The notes: generated from the letters alone by a model not told the origin. A stretch of DNA of 34,966 bases from Deltaproteobacteria bacterium (GCA_013151835.1 JAADHK010000087.1:8071-43036); one strand, 5' to 3'; shown: positions 1 to 7,788, numbered from the stretch's first letter. Translations and numbers: made by a program.

Positions 1-44
1 ACCCGCTACAACGCAGTAGATGGGACTTTTTACGACGCCATCAA
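1..44. repeat. Partial arm of dispersed palindromic repeat (window edge)
   Basis: Bases 1-42 are the exact reverse complement of 14680-14721 (42 of 42 by eye). They end in the family tip, which reads TGATGGCGTCGTAAAAAG on the minus strand. Only one arm is inside the window, and the window begins within it, as expected if an assembly contig broke in a multicopy repeat. No coding sequence precedes the first gene. Confidence 0.8.
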
Positions 45-89
45 ATATAATATCGACGTTAACTAATGTCCATCCAGCAAGGAGGTGCA

Positions 90-2249
90 ATGCCGCTGCA
101 AAGAATCATGAACGCGGAATCCGTTGCCGTTGTCGGGGCTTCAAGAACGGAAACCAAGCGCGGGTTTCAGGCAATACGGACATTGCTTGACGAGAAGTTC
201 GAAGGCAAAATCTATGCCGTAAACCCAAAAGAAAAGAGCGTTCTGGGTTTCCCCTGTTATGCCAGGGTATCCGATATCGATGATCCGGTGGATATTGTCC
301 TGATTACCACACCGGCAAAAACCCTTCCTGCGGTTTTAAAAGATTGCGGGGAAAAAGGCGTGGCCGGGGCCGTGATTATTGCCGGCGGATTCCGTGAACT
401 CGGAAAAAGCGGCAATGATCTTGAAAATGCCCTTCTCACTGCGGCTCAAAAATATCATGTCCGTTTCATCGGTCCCAATACCTCCGGTATGATCAATGTA
501 AAGACCAGCCTGAATCTGGTCGGCTTAGACCATGTTCCCAAAGGGGATATCGCCCTGATTTCCCAGAGCGGCAACATGGCGCTGACCCTCATCACGGAGG
601 CCAAGGTTAAAAGCCGTAAGGGGTTTTCCTATTACGTGGGCGTGGGCAATGAATCGGATATCCATTTTCACGAATACCTGGCATTTTTCAAAAATGATCC
701 GGAAACAAAAGCCGTTCTCATGTATGTCGAGGGGATGCGGGAGGGTCGCCAATTTTTGCAGGAAGCCTATAAAACAACCCTTTTAAAACCCATTATCCTT
801 CTCAAGAGCGGCCGGTCTTCCGTGGGCCAGCGGTCGGCGGGATCGCACACGGGAGCCCTTGCCGGGATTTCCGAGGTGGCGCTTACGGCCTTTCAACGGG
901 CGGGTATTATTACGGTGGATAAATCAGACGAACTCTTCCCTGTGGCAGAAACCCTGTCTAATCAGCCGGTCATCAAAAACAACCGGGTTGCCATCCTGGC
1001 TGACGGCGGCGGGCATGCCACCATTGCCGCAGACATTTTAACCGACCGGTTGGGCGTTGACATTCCTGAGCTGGACGAAAAAACAAAAGAAAAGCTTAAA
1101 AATCTGCTTCCCTTTACCGCTTCCGTATTAAATCCTGTTGATGTGGCAGGCGGTACCGATGCCGATCCTTCCTTGTTTGCAGAATGCGCCCGGATACTTT
1201 TAAAGGATTCGAATGTGGGCGGGCTTTTGATGGTCGGGCTTTTCGGGGGCTACGGCATCCGGTTTGCCGAAAGCCTCAAGTGGAAAGAAGAAGATGCGGC
1301 CCATCAATTGGGAAAGCTGGTGTTAACAAGCGGCAAACCCATTGTGGTGCACAGTCTTTACAGTTCCATAAAGCCGCACGCACTGGAACTTTTGCGGTAT
1401 TATAAAATTCCGGTTTACGATTCTCTGGATATTGCCTGCCGGTGCATGGGCGTATTGTCCATAAGAGGCCGCTATCTGGGCGAATACCATGCCAAGGTCA
1501 ATTTTGTATTCAACTGGCGGGCCAGGGAAAAACCCGAGGCCCGACAAATCATTGATACCGCAAAGGCTCAGGGCCGGCGATCCCTGCTTGAGCCCGAAGC
1601 CAAACGAATTTTCAAGCTGCATGGTGCGCCGGTAAGCGATGATCCCATTGCCACTACGGCGGATGAGGCGGTGAAGATATTTAAAAAGCTGAACTGCGAT
1701 GTGGCCTTAAAAATTGTTTCACCCGACATTCTTCACAAAAGTGACGCCGGGGGTGTCCGCCTTCACCTGACCACCGAAGAAGAGGTGCGCCGCGCCTTTA
1801 AAGACATCCTTAAAAGCGGGCACATTTATGCGCCCAAGGCTGACATCCGCGGCATCATGGTCTCTCCCATGGCGGAACTGGGCCTTGAAATTATTATCGG
1901 CACAAAAATCGACGACCAGTTCGGGCCGGTTATTATGTTCGGCATGGGGGGCGTCATGGTGGAAATCTTAAAGGATGTTGCGTTCCGCGTACTGCCCATA
2001 TCCTCGCATTCCGCCCGTAAAATGATCAATGAAATCCGGTCTGCGCCGATTTTAAACGGTTTCAGGGGCCGTCCTCCCTATGATAAAAAAGCGATTCAGC
2101 GACTGCTGACGCTTTGTTCGGAAATCGTGGAAGCTTACCCCGACATCGAGGAAATGGACCTCAACCCGGTGATTGTCTATGAAAACGGCACCCGGATTGT
2201 GGATGCCCGGATCATCCTGAAAGAAGATGGCGATTCCAACAGTTTTTAA
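90..2249 (+). CDS. ADP-forming acetyl/acyl-CoA synthetase, fused alpha-beta subunits
   Basis: About 719 residues in the order of fused ADP-forming acyl-CoA synthetases: CoA-binding Rossmann domain at the N-terminus (SVAVVGAS near residue 12), succinyl-CoA-ligase-like domain, then ATP-grasp domain from about residue 490. The phosphohistidine of the alpha part is H253 in GSHTGALAG, and the second histidine of the beta part is H549 in LHKSDAGG. The family converts acyl-CoA + ADP + Pi to acid + CoA + ATP, conserving energy at the end of fermentative or oxidative acyl-CoA routes in the cytoplasm; the acyl specificity cannot be read. I chose the ATG at 90 because AAGGAGGTG lies just before it; an in-frame ATG at 66 lacks a comparable ribosome site. 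The aminomutase-like gene follows on the same strand after about 75 bases and may be cotranscribed. A split version of the enzyme lies at 31449-33568. Confidence 0.93.
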   Translation: MPLQRIMNAESVAVVGASRTETKRGFQAIRTLLDEKFEGKIYAVNPKEKSVLGFPCYARVSDIDDPVDIVLITTPAKTLPAVLKDCGEKGVAGAVIIAGGFRELGKSGNDLENALLTAAQKYHVRFIGPNTSGMINVKTSLNLVGLDHVPKGDIALISQSGNMALTLITEAKVKSRKGFSYYVGVGNESDIHFHEYLAFFKNDPETKAVLMYVEGMREGRQFLQEAYKTTLLKPIILLKSGRSSVGQRSAGSHTGALAGISEVALTAFQRAGIITVDKSDELFPVAETLSNQPVIKNNRVAILADGGGHATIAADILTDRLGVDIPELDEKTKEKLKNLLPFTASVLNPVDVAGGTDADPSLFAECARILLKDSNVGGLLMVGLFGGYGIRFAESLKWKEEDAAHQLGKLVLTSGKPIVVHSLYSSIKPHALELLRYYKIPVYDSLDIACRCMGVLSIRGRYLGEYHAKVNFVFNWRAREKPEARQIIDTAKAQGRRSLLEPEAKRIFKLHGAPVSDDPIATTADEAVKIFKKLNCDVALKIVSPDILHKSDAGGVRLHLTTEEEVRRAFKDILKSGHIYAPKADIRGIMVSPMAELGLEIIIGTKIDDQFGPVIMFGMGGVMVEILKDVAFRVLPISSHSARKMINEIRSAPILNGFRGRPPYDKKAIQRLLTLCSEIVEAYPDIEEMDLNPVIVYENGTRIVDARIILKEDGDSNSF

Positions 2250-2326
2250 ATAATAACCCAAAACCCCTTTTCATTGTGGGGAGCCCCGAAAGTGGCGTTC
2301 ATGGATGAATGGCCAAAGAGGACAAA

Positions 2327-4129
2327 ATGACACGCACTGCACGATTGAAAAACAAAATCTTAAACATTCTGGATCAGGCGCCACCGCTAAAGGACATCCT
2401 ATGTTCGGGCGGGACGCCGGCATCCAAGCGATTAAAAATTCAGCATTTTTTAGGAGTCCGGCTGCGGGAACCCTTTGAAGAGGATTCTTCAATCCCACCC
2501 CTGGAATGGATTATCGCCCGCGACGCCATACGGGTTTTCAGAAATATTATATCCGCCAGAAGCGAGCGGATAGCGGAGTTTAGTTTTCTTAACTACCTCA
2601 ATGACCTGGTGCAGCGGGAGAATTATCGGGACATGCCTCTGCCCTCAAAAGGATTTATGGCCGAACTGGAGTACCTTTTGCGGGGCATCATGGGAACAGC
2701 CGGTATTTATAAAGAAAAATTTCCGGTTTTTCAAAAACATGAAGGCCGGCGGGCAGCGGTACTGCGCTCAAAAGACCTTTCGAAGATGATGCGGACTGCC
2801 CAAAAATTTATTGACCTCTATTCCGGCGGCCTGGACGACGATGTAATCCGGCGGCGGAGCAGGAACAAGGCCCGGATTCTGAAATATTTTAATGCCACGG
2901 ACCTGGAATGGGAAAAATGGAAATGGCACACCCGCCATATCGTTCGGGATGCCGACGCCCTGGCGGCTCTGGTACGGCTGACGGATGAAGAATATCAGGC
3001 GGTAAAACTCGCCCGGCAATACCGGATCCCTTTCGGCATCACGCCCTATTATCTTTCGCTTATGGATTATAAAACAAGTGGCAGGCGGGATGCGGCCGTG
3101 CGCGCCCAGGTGATCCCGACTCTTTCATACGTGACCCGGATGAAAGAGTTGCGCGACCGCAGGGAGCCGTCAATGGATTTCATGCTGGAGCGGGATACTT
3201 CGCCCATTGAAGGCATCACCCGGCGGTATCCCGGCATCGTTATCTTAAAACCCGTAATGACCTGCCCCCAGATATGCGTCTATTGTCAGCGGAACTGGGA
3301 AATCGAGGATGCCTGCCGACCGGATGCCGTCCTTGGAGATGCCGCCATGGACAAGGCTCTCCAGTGGATCGCGGATACGCCCGAGATCAGTGAAGTCCTT
3401 ATTACCGGAGGCGATCCCCTTCTCATGTCCAATGCGAAAATTGAGCACCTCCTTTTCAGGCTGTCGCGGATCGGCCATGTCGACCGTATACGTATCGGAA
3501 CCCGTATGCCCGTCACATTGCCCCAGCGCATTACGGATGCACTGGTGCGCGACATCAATCATTTTAATAATCCCGGCAAGCGGGAAGTGATTATTGTCAC
3601 GCATTTTGAACATCCCTACGAGATAACGCCCCAGGCCCTCAATGCCGTACAAAAATTCCGGCGTTACGGCATGAATGTTTACAATCAGCAGGTTTTTACC
3701 TTTTATAATTCACGGAAATTCGAGTCCGTGGCATTGAGAAAAAAGCTCCGGCTGATAGGCGTCACGCCTTATTACACTTTTAACACAAAAGGCAAGGAAG
3801 AAACCCGGGACTACCAGGTGCCCCTGGTCCGGCTGCTCCAGGAGCAGCAGGAAGAAGCACGCCTCATGCCCGGAACCCTGCGGACCGATGAAATCGTCTT
3901 TAACGTACCCGGTCTCGGCAAGAATTATTTGAGAGCCAGGCAGCACCATGACATTATATCCATCCTGCCCGATGGTCGGCGGGTTTACGAATTTCACCCC
4001 TGGGAAAAAAAGCTGGAGCTGACGGACACCTATGTATACACGGATGTTTCCATTTATGACTATATGCAGCGGCTCAAAGCGGTTGGCGAGAATTTGTCGA
4101 ACTATAAAACTATTTGGTATTATTATTGA
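2327..4129 (+). CDS. KamA-family radical SAM aminomutase, predicted glutamate 2,3-aminomutase-like
   Basis: About 600 residues. The lysine 2,3-aminomutase core starts near residue 190 (WEKWKWHTRHIV, then ITPYYLSL); the N-terminal 190 residues are an extension I do not recognise. The radical SAM cluster motif is C313-x3-C317-x2-C320, with the carboxylate-binding arginine equivalent R322 two residues later and GGDPL for SAM. The PLP lysine is K532 in NVPGLGK. Lysine aminomutase binds the side-chain amino group with two aspartates (D293 and D330 in the clostridial enzyme); here they align with K488 (FNTKGK) and N526 (VFNVPG), the exchange reported for glutamate 2,3-aminomutase. The predicted product is therefore beta-glutamate, a possible compatible solute. 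No ablB-type acetyltransferase is adjacent, which argues mildly against beta-lysine. The start at 2327 has AGAGGAC before it; the in-frame ATG at 2309 is an alternative. The stop codon is the first triplet of a repeat tip. Confidence 0.85.
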   Translation: MTRTARLKNKILNILDQAPPLKDILCSGGTPASKRLKIQHFLGVRLREPFEEDSSIPPLEWIIARDAIRVFRNIISARSERIAEFSFLNYLNDLVQRENYRDMPLPSKGFMAELEYLLRGIMGTAGIYKEKFPVFQKHEGRRAAVLRSKDLSKMMRTAQKFIDLYSGGLDDDVIRRRSRNKARILKYFNATDLEWEKWKWHTRHIVRDADALAALVRLTDEEYQAVKLARQYRIPFGITPYYLSLMDYKTSGRRDAAVRAQVIPTLSYVTRMKELRDRREPSMDFMLERDTSPIEGITRRYPGIVILKPVMTCPQICVYCQRNWEIEDACRPDAVLGDAAMDKALQWIADTPEISEVLITGGDPLLMSNAKIEHLLFRLSRIGHVDRIRIGTRMPVTLPQRITDALVRDINHFNNPGKREVIIVTHFEHPYEITPQALNAVQKFRRYGMNVYNQQVFTFYNSRKFESVALRKKLRLIGVTPYYTFNTKGKEETRDYQVPLVRLLQEQQEEARLMPGTLRTDEIVFNVPGLGKNYLRARQHHDIISILPDGRRVYEFHPWEKKLELTDTYVYTDVSIYDYMQRLKAVGENLSNYKTIWYYY

Positions 4130-4148
4130 TGGCTTCGTAGAAAATCGG
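4128..4148. repeat. Isolated tip of the palindromic repeat family
   Basis: GATGGCTTCGTAGAAAATCGG starts inside the stop codon of the aminomutase gene and resembles the tips at 14680 and 31429. The matching other end is not obvious before the complete element at 4210, so this may be a degenerate or nested copy. Confidence 0.5.
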
Positions 4149-4209
4149 AAATCAGGTTCATTTTATCACAAAAAGAGGTTCATTGCCCCGATTTAAACTC
4201 GGTCTTAAG

Positions 4210-4332
4210 GGCTCGTAAAAAGCTCCGTATGCAAGGCGCGCGACCAGCGAAAGGGCGAAGGCGTACTTTTCGTACGTTGAGGCCTTTCGCTGGCCGCGCA
4301 ACACCGCAGACGGATTTTTTACGAGTCCGTCA
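4210..4332. repeat. Long palindromic repeat element, copy A
   Basis: Imperfect inverted repeat of about 120 bases. The left arm begins GCTCGTAAAAAGCTCCGTA and carries GCAAGGCGCGCG; the right arm ends ACGGATTTTTTACGAGTCCG. The inner stem CCAGCGAAAGG pairs perfectly with CCTTTCGCTGG, and the loop holds a second small palindrome, CGTACTTTTCGTACG. On the minus strand the right tip begins TGACGGACTCG, and its first three bases are the stop codon of the MBL gene. It lies between two convergent genes, so it could act as a bidirectional transcription end. Confidence 0.85.
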
Positions 4333-4995
4333 AAGGTAGGATTCGATAAACCGGCGAACCTCGTCCTTACCCCGTATGATGCCGAAATGCCCCTCGCAAA
4401 GGATATCCGCGTTTAAGGCCATCATCTTTTTCAATGATCTTATGTAATCATTTTGATCCGATTTAAGCACCGGGTGGAGGGGGCCGTGGACATCCTGGCC
4501 AAATAGAACCTTTTTACCGTCTGATTCAAATTCAAAGACGACCGATCCCGGGGAATGGCCGGGCACGTGAATGGCCGTTATCACCCGGCCGTTTAAGTCT
4601 ATTTCTTCCCTGGCCGCCTCAAACTTTATGTCGACCTTAAATGGTTTAATGGTCCTTCCATACCAGGTTGCCGCAGTAGCCATATTATCTCCTGATTCCA
4701 GAAAAACCGCATCAAGCTTGTGGGCGGCAACCCTGCAATCGAGAATATCGATCAGCGCCCTGGCGCCTCCGGTATGGTCTATGTGGCAGTGAGTAATGAG
4801 CAGGTATTTGATATTTTCGCAGATGACGCCGCACTCGCGGACATTATCAAGAAGGCGGGCGGGATCGCCCCCGCATCCGGCATCGATTAAGGCGGCAGAA
4901 TCGTCCACCCGGACAAGATAAACCGCAGCGTCATCATTTGAGGTGAAATACGGCCCCCCGATCTGGAAGACTTCCGACGTGATCTTTTCGTGCAT
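4330..4995 (-). CDS. MBL-fold metallo-hydrolase
   Basis: 221 residues with a complete metallo-beta-lactamase metal-site set: H69-x-H71-x-D73-H74 in THCHIDHTGG, a histidine near residue 145 in HVPGHSPGS, an aspartate in FGQDVHG and a last histidine in CEGHFG. This is the glyoxalase II/general hydrolase branch; the substrate cannot be predicted. A purine-rich GAGGGGG precedes the ATG. It is the last gene of a minus-strand set with the PII-like protein (10-base gap) and the EIIA protein, so it may be an effector whose expression follows that regulatory pair. Its stop codon is formed by the tip of repeat copy A. Confidence 0.88.
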   Translation of the reverse strand: MHEKITSEVFQIGGPYFTSNDDAAVYLVRVDDSAALIDAGCGGDPARLLDNVRECGVICENIKYLLITHCHIDHTGGARALIDILDCRVAAHKLDAVFLESGDNMATAATWYGRTIKPFKVDIKFEAAREEIDLNGRVITAIHVPGHSPGSVVFEFESDGKKVLFGQDVHGPLHPVLKSDQNDYIRSLKKMMALNADILCEGHFGIIRGKDEVRRFIESYL

Positions 4996-5005
4996 CCGTC
5001 CCCCC

Positions 5006-5350
5006 TCAAAAATTCTTGTCCGCTCCCAGATGACCGAACCTCAATACCGGCGTAACACAATATATCCCCTGGGGCGTGCCTGAAGTTCTGCTGCAGATGC
5101 TCTCCAGCAGGGCTATAGCCCGGTCCAGGAGCAGATTGTCTTCAATGACCGCGAAGATGGTCTTGCTGTGGCGCGCGCCCCCGGAAGTCAGGCTCCTAAG
5201 ACCGGCGAATATGGGAACGTGCTGGGTGACAAGCTGGAGGGCGCCCGTTGTCTCAATAACCGTTGCGCCGGAAACGCCCAAGTCAATCCAGGCCGTAATC
5301 AGGTCGTCCAACAGGTCTTCATCGTCTATAACAACAAATAGTAAATGCAT
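5006..5350 (-). CDS. Small PII-like (ferredoxin-fold) putative regulatory protein
   Basis: About 114 residues from the ATG at 5350 (MHLLFVVIDDEDLLDD), which has GGGCGGATCA before it; an in-frame ATG at 5365 is the alternative. The pattern of a short beta strand, acidic DDEDLLDDL helix, GVSGATVIET strand and a second half with KTIFAVIEDNLLLD resembles small PII-like proteins related to the P-II nitrogen regulator fold, which bind nucleotides and report to a partner. The T-loop sequence of true GlnB/GlnK is not present. It sits 22 bases after the EIIA gene and just before the MBL hydrolase. The family call is by pattern memory only; the function is unknown. Confidence 0.6.
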   Translation of the reverse strand: MHLLFVVIDDEDLLDDLITAWIDLGVSGATVIETTGALQLVTQHVPIFAGLRSLTSGGARHSKTIFAVIEDNLLLDRAIALLESICSRTSGTPQGIYCVTPVLRFGHLGADKNF

Positions 5351-5372
5351 TGATCCGCCCGTCATCAGCCGG

Positions 5373-5843
5373 TCAGGAAAAAGCGCCGGGGTCTTCGAGG
5401 CCCCTGATGGCTTTTAAAAGTGTTTCGGCATCGGTTGCCTGCCTGGCGGTGCTTACAAAGTCCTCCTGTTTGCAAAGCCTTGCCACCCTTGCCAGCAGAC
5501 GAACATGCGAATTCGGATCGATTGCGGGAAAAATCAGGGCCAGGATTATGTCCACAAGACGGTTGTCGAGTGAATCAAAGTCGACAGGCTCAATAAGCCG
5601 GATGAAGATGATCCCGGGCACGTCTGTCTCATCGCTCGTGGCGTGCGGAAAGGCCAGGCGCTCGCCCACGCCGGTGCTCATGGTGTTTTCCCGTTCCACG
5701 AGCCCCGAAAAAATGGCGCCCCTGTTGCTTACGATCCGGCTTTTTACCGCAGCATCGGCAACCTTTAAAAGAATATCGCGCTTGTTTGCACAAGCGATAT
5801 CGAGGAATATATTTTCGGGTTTCAGATATTTGGAAAGTATCAT
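5373..5843 (-). CDS. PTS EIIA type-2 (fructose/mannitol/Ntr-type) domain protein
   Basis: 156 residues from the ATG at 5843, chosen because CCAAGAGGG lies before it; the frame stays open to a TTG at 5894. The EIIA type-2 signature is clear: STGVGERLAFPHAT with the phosphoacceptor histidine H67. Such domains take phosphate from HPr. No EIIB, EIIC, EI or HPr is in the window, so a regulatory role like that of PtsN/EIIA-Ntr is more likely than sugar transport. First gene of a three-gene minus-strand unit (EIIA, PII-like, MBL), with a promoter at 5932-5960 and a palindromic operator at 5983-5996. Confidence 0.87.
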   Translation of the reverse strand: MILSKYLKPENIFLDIACANKRDILLKVADAAVKSRIVSNRGAIFSGLVERENTMSTGVGERLAFPHATSDETDVPGIIFIRLIEPVDFDSLDNRLVDIILALIFPAIDPNSHVRLLARVARLCKQEDFVSTARQATDAETLLKAIRGLEDPGAFS

Positions 5844-5931
5844 GCGGCCCTCTTGGACGGCCATTTGATAATGGATTGATATAACGGTACGCAAGTGAAT
5901 TTATCCCTGCTTATCCGCTGAAGATGACGAT

Positions 5932-5960
5932 AGAATAGTGGATATCTTTCCGCGAGTCAA
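5932..5960 (-). promoter_or_regulatory. Sigma-70-type promoter of the EIIA/PII-like/MBL operon
   Basis: On the minus strand TTGACT (5955-5960), a 17-base spacer and TATTCT (5932-5937). The start point would be near 5925, leaving a leader of about 80 bases before the ATG at 5843. Confidence 0.6.
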
Positions 5961-5972
5961 TAGCGACGGCTT

Positions 5973-6010
5973 TGCAATGAAAAACGAACGTTCGTTCTTT
6001 TTTCATTGCA
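5973..6010. promoter_or_regulatory. TetR-type palindromic operator within a larger inverted repeat
   Basis: The 14-base perfect palindrome AACGAACGTTCGTT (5983-5996) is flanked by TGCAATGA and TCATTGCA. Such GAACGTTC-centred palindromes are typical of TetR/AcrR family operators. It lies just upstream of the promoter at 5932-5960. The same core with one change (AACGAGCGTTCGTT) occurs at 34816-34829 in front of the other MBL operon. No tetR gene is in the window. It also lies downstream of trhA, so a role in ending that transcript cannot be excluded. Confidence 0.6.
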
Positions 6011-6059
6011 TCATGCAGGCAAATTTCATAGGCTGTGAATACCGGCCGGGAATTAGTTC

Positions 6060-6716
6060 TCAATTATAGGGAAGATAGATCAATATTCCGAAAAAATGCG
6101 AGATACTTCCACAAAGGACAAAGACGTGCCAGGTTGCATGGTTGTATGGAAGGCGGTCCCATGCGTAGAAAACGATCCCCAGCGTATAGAAGAGGCCGCC
6201 GATAAATATCCACGCAAGAAGCCCTGCCGGCAGGAGATCGATCATGGGCTTTATGGCTATGATGGCGAGCCACCCCATGCCTGCGTAAAGGGCCAGGGAA
6301 AAACACTTGTGTTTGTCGAGAAAAGCGGTTTCATATATGATGCCGAAGACCGCGATTCCCCAGATCAGGCCGAACAGGGTCCATCCCCAGGCCCCGCGCA
6401 TGGCCACCAGGCACACGGGTGTATATGTCCCGGCAATGAGGAGAAAGATCGATGAATGGTCTATCATCCGGAAAAAGCGCTTTACCGCCGGGTGTGTAAA
6501 GGCGTGGTACAGGGTCGATGCCAGATAGAGGATAAAGAGGGTGGAACCGTAAATCGAAAAGCTTACAACCCGCCATGCATCTTTATAATTACCTGAATAA
6601 AAAAGAAGAATCACTATGGCCGCAATACTTAAGGCGGCGCCGATACCGTGGGAGATGCTGTTGGCGATTTCTTCGCCCAGGCTGTATTCGGGCCGGGGCT
6701 TTTCCTTGTCGGTCAT
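6060..6716 (-). CDS. trhA: TrhA/hemolysin III (PAQR) family membrane protein
   Basis: 218 residues with about seven hydrophobic segments. Family signs: N-terminal SLGEEIANSISHGIGA, LYHAF in the second conserved block, RMIDHSSIFLLIAGTYTP, and a C-terminal NHATWHVFVLCGSISHF with the conserved histidines expected to form a metal site in the membrane. Bacterial members are linked to membrane homeostasis; the hemolysin name is historical. A single gene, with AAAGGC about eight bases before the ATG. Its 3' side faces the palindrome at 5973-6010; the divergent dehydrogenase gene lies 166 bases upstream. Confidence 0.92.
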   Translation of the reverse strand: MTDKEKPRPEYSLGEEIANSISHGIGAALSIAAIVILLFYSGNYKDAWRVVSFSIYGSTLFILYLASTLYHAFTHPAVKRFFRMIDHSSIFLLIAGTYTPVCLVAMRGAWGWTLFGLIWGIAVFGIIYETAFLDKHKCFSLALYAGMGWLAIIAIKPMIDLLPAGLLAWIFIGGLFYTLGIVFYAWDRLPYNHATWHVFVLCGSISHFFGILIYLPYN

Positions 6717-6882
6717 GATTTCAAGCCTTTATTTGCCGCTGCTGTTTAGTATCCGTTTCCTCGCATAGGCCGGAAACTGTATTTGGCGATTTTTAACAGC
6801 CTTAGGGTAAGGGCGCAACATTAATTTGACGGGAGGTCATAACGCACCGCGATGATCTCCATCCATCACAGGGAGGAAACAG

Positions 6883-7788
6883 ATGAAATCGGAAGATATT
6901 AAGAAGGTATTGATCATAGGGGCCGGGACAATGGGCCGGCAGATCGGGTTTGTCTGCGCCATATCCGGTCTTGATGTCACGATGTATGATATCGGGGACA
7001 AAATGCTCGAATCCGCCGAAGCCGGAATCGCAGAGATCGCAAAAACATTTGTGGACGCCGGACGGCTTACGCGCGAACAGGCAAATGCGGTTTTAAGGCG
7101 CATGAGCTATACGACCGATGCGGTCAGGGCGGGTTCCGACGTCGATTTTGTCAGCGAATCAGTTCCCGAGGACCCCGGCCTGAAAGGAAGGGTTTTTGCG
7201 CAGTTCAATGAAATCTGCCCGGAACGCGCGGTATTTACCACAAACACCTCGACCCTGATCCCGTCCATGATCGCACAAAAGACAGGCCGGCCCGACAGGT
7301 TCGCGGCCTTTCATTTTCATGATGTTCGTTTCACCAATATCGTGGACATAATGCCGCACCCGGAGACTTCGGAAGAGACTCTGAAACTGATTAAGGAATT
7401 TGCGAAACGTATCGGCCAGAACGCAATTCTCCTTAAAAAGGAAAATTTCGGATATGTATTTAACGCCATGCTCTCCGAACTTCTTAAATCGGCCCAGACC
7501 CTTGCCGCAAACGGGGTATCCCCGGTGGAGGATATAGACCGGGCATGGATGGGCGTCATGCATACAATAAGCGGCCCTTTCGGCATAATGGACAGCATCG
7601 GCATCGATACGGTCTGGAAGATAACCGATTATTGGGCGAAACAATTAAACGACGTCCAGGCCATGGCAAACGCGGCCTTCCTGAAAAATTACGTGGACCG
7701 CGGTGATCTCGGCGTAAAGACTTGCAAGGGGTTTTATACCTATCCCGACCCGGCGTTTTCGCGTACCGGGTTTGTTGAAGGAAAATAG
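6883..7788 (+). CDS. 3-hydroxyacyl-CoA dehydrogenase family protein (divergent active site)
   Basis: 301 residues. The N-terminal Rossmann motif GAGTMG (residues 13-18) is followed by SESVPED and TNTSTL, which carries the catalytic serine near S123. The catalytic histidine is H144, but the usual HFFNP...E stretch reads HFHDVRFTNIVD: the proline is missing and the partner glutamate is replaced by D155. The conserved asparagine remains in the FGYVFNAML block, and the C-terminal domain ends with the usual GVKTCKGFYTY. The family oxidises 3-hydroxyacyl-CoA with NAD in beta-oxidation-like routes; the altered dyad suggests a special substrate or weaker activity. AGGGAGGAAACAG precedes the ATG. The DUF362 gene follows after 96 bases, with a possible promoter of its own. 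Confidence 0.88.
   Translation: MKSEDIKKVLIIGAGTMGRQIGFVCAISGLDVTMYDIGDKMLESAEAGIAEIAKTFVDAGRLTREQANAVLRRMSYTTDAVRAGSDVDFVSESVPEDPGLKGRVFAQFNEICPERAVFTTNTSTLIPSMIAQKTGRPDRFAAFHFHDVRFTNIVDIMPHPETSEETLKLIKEFAKRIGQNAILLKKENFGYVFNAMLSELLKSAQTLAANGVSPVEDIDRAWMGVMHTISGPFGIMDSIGIDTVWKITDYWAKQLNDVQAMANAAFLKNYVDRGDLGVKTCKGFYTYPDPAFSRTGFVEGK

Noticed and set aside
5973-6010. The palindrome near 5990 as a rho-independent terminator of trhA
   Set aside because: The 14-base core is a perfect palindrome with no natural loop and lies beside a promoter; a near-identical copy sits by another promoter, which fits an operator better. A double role is not excluded.
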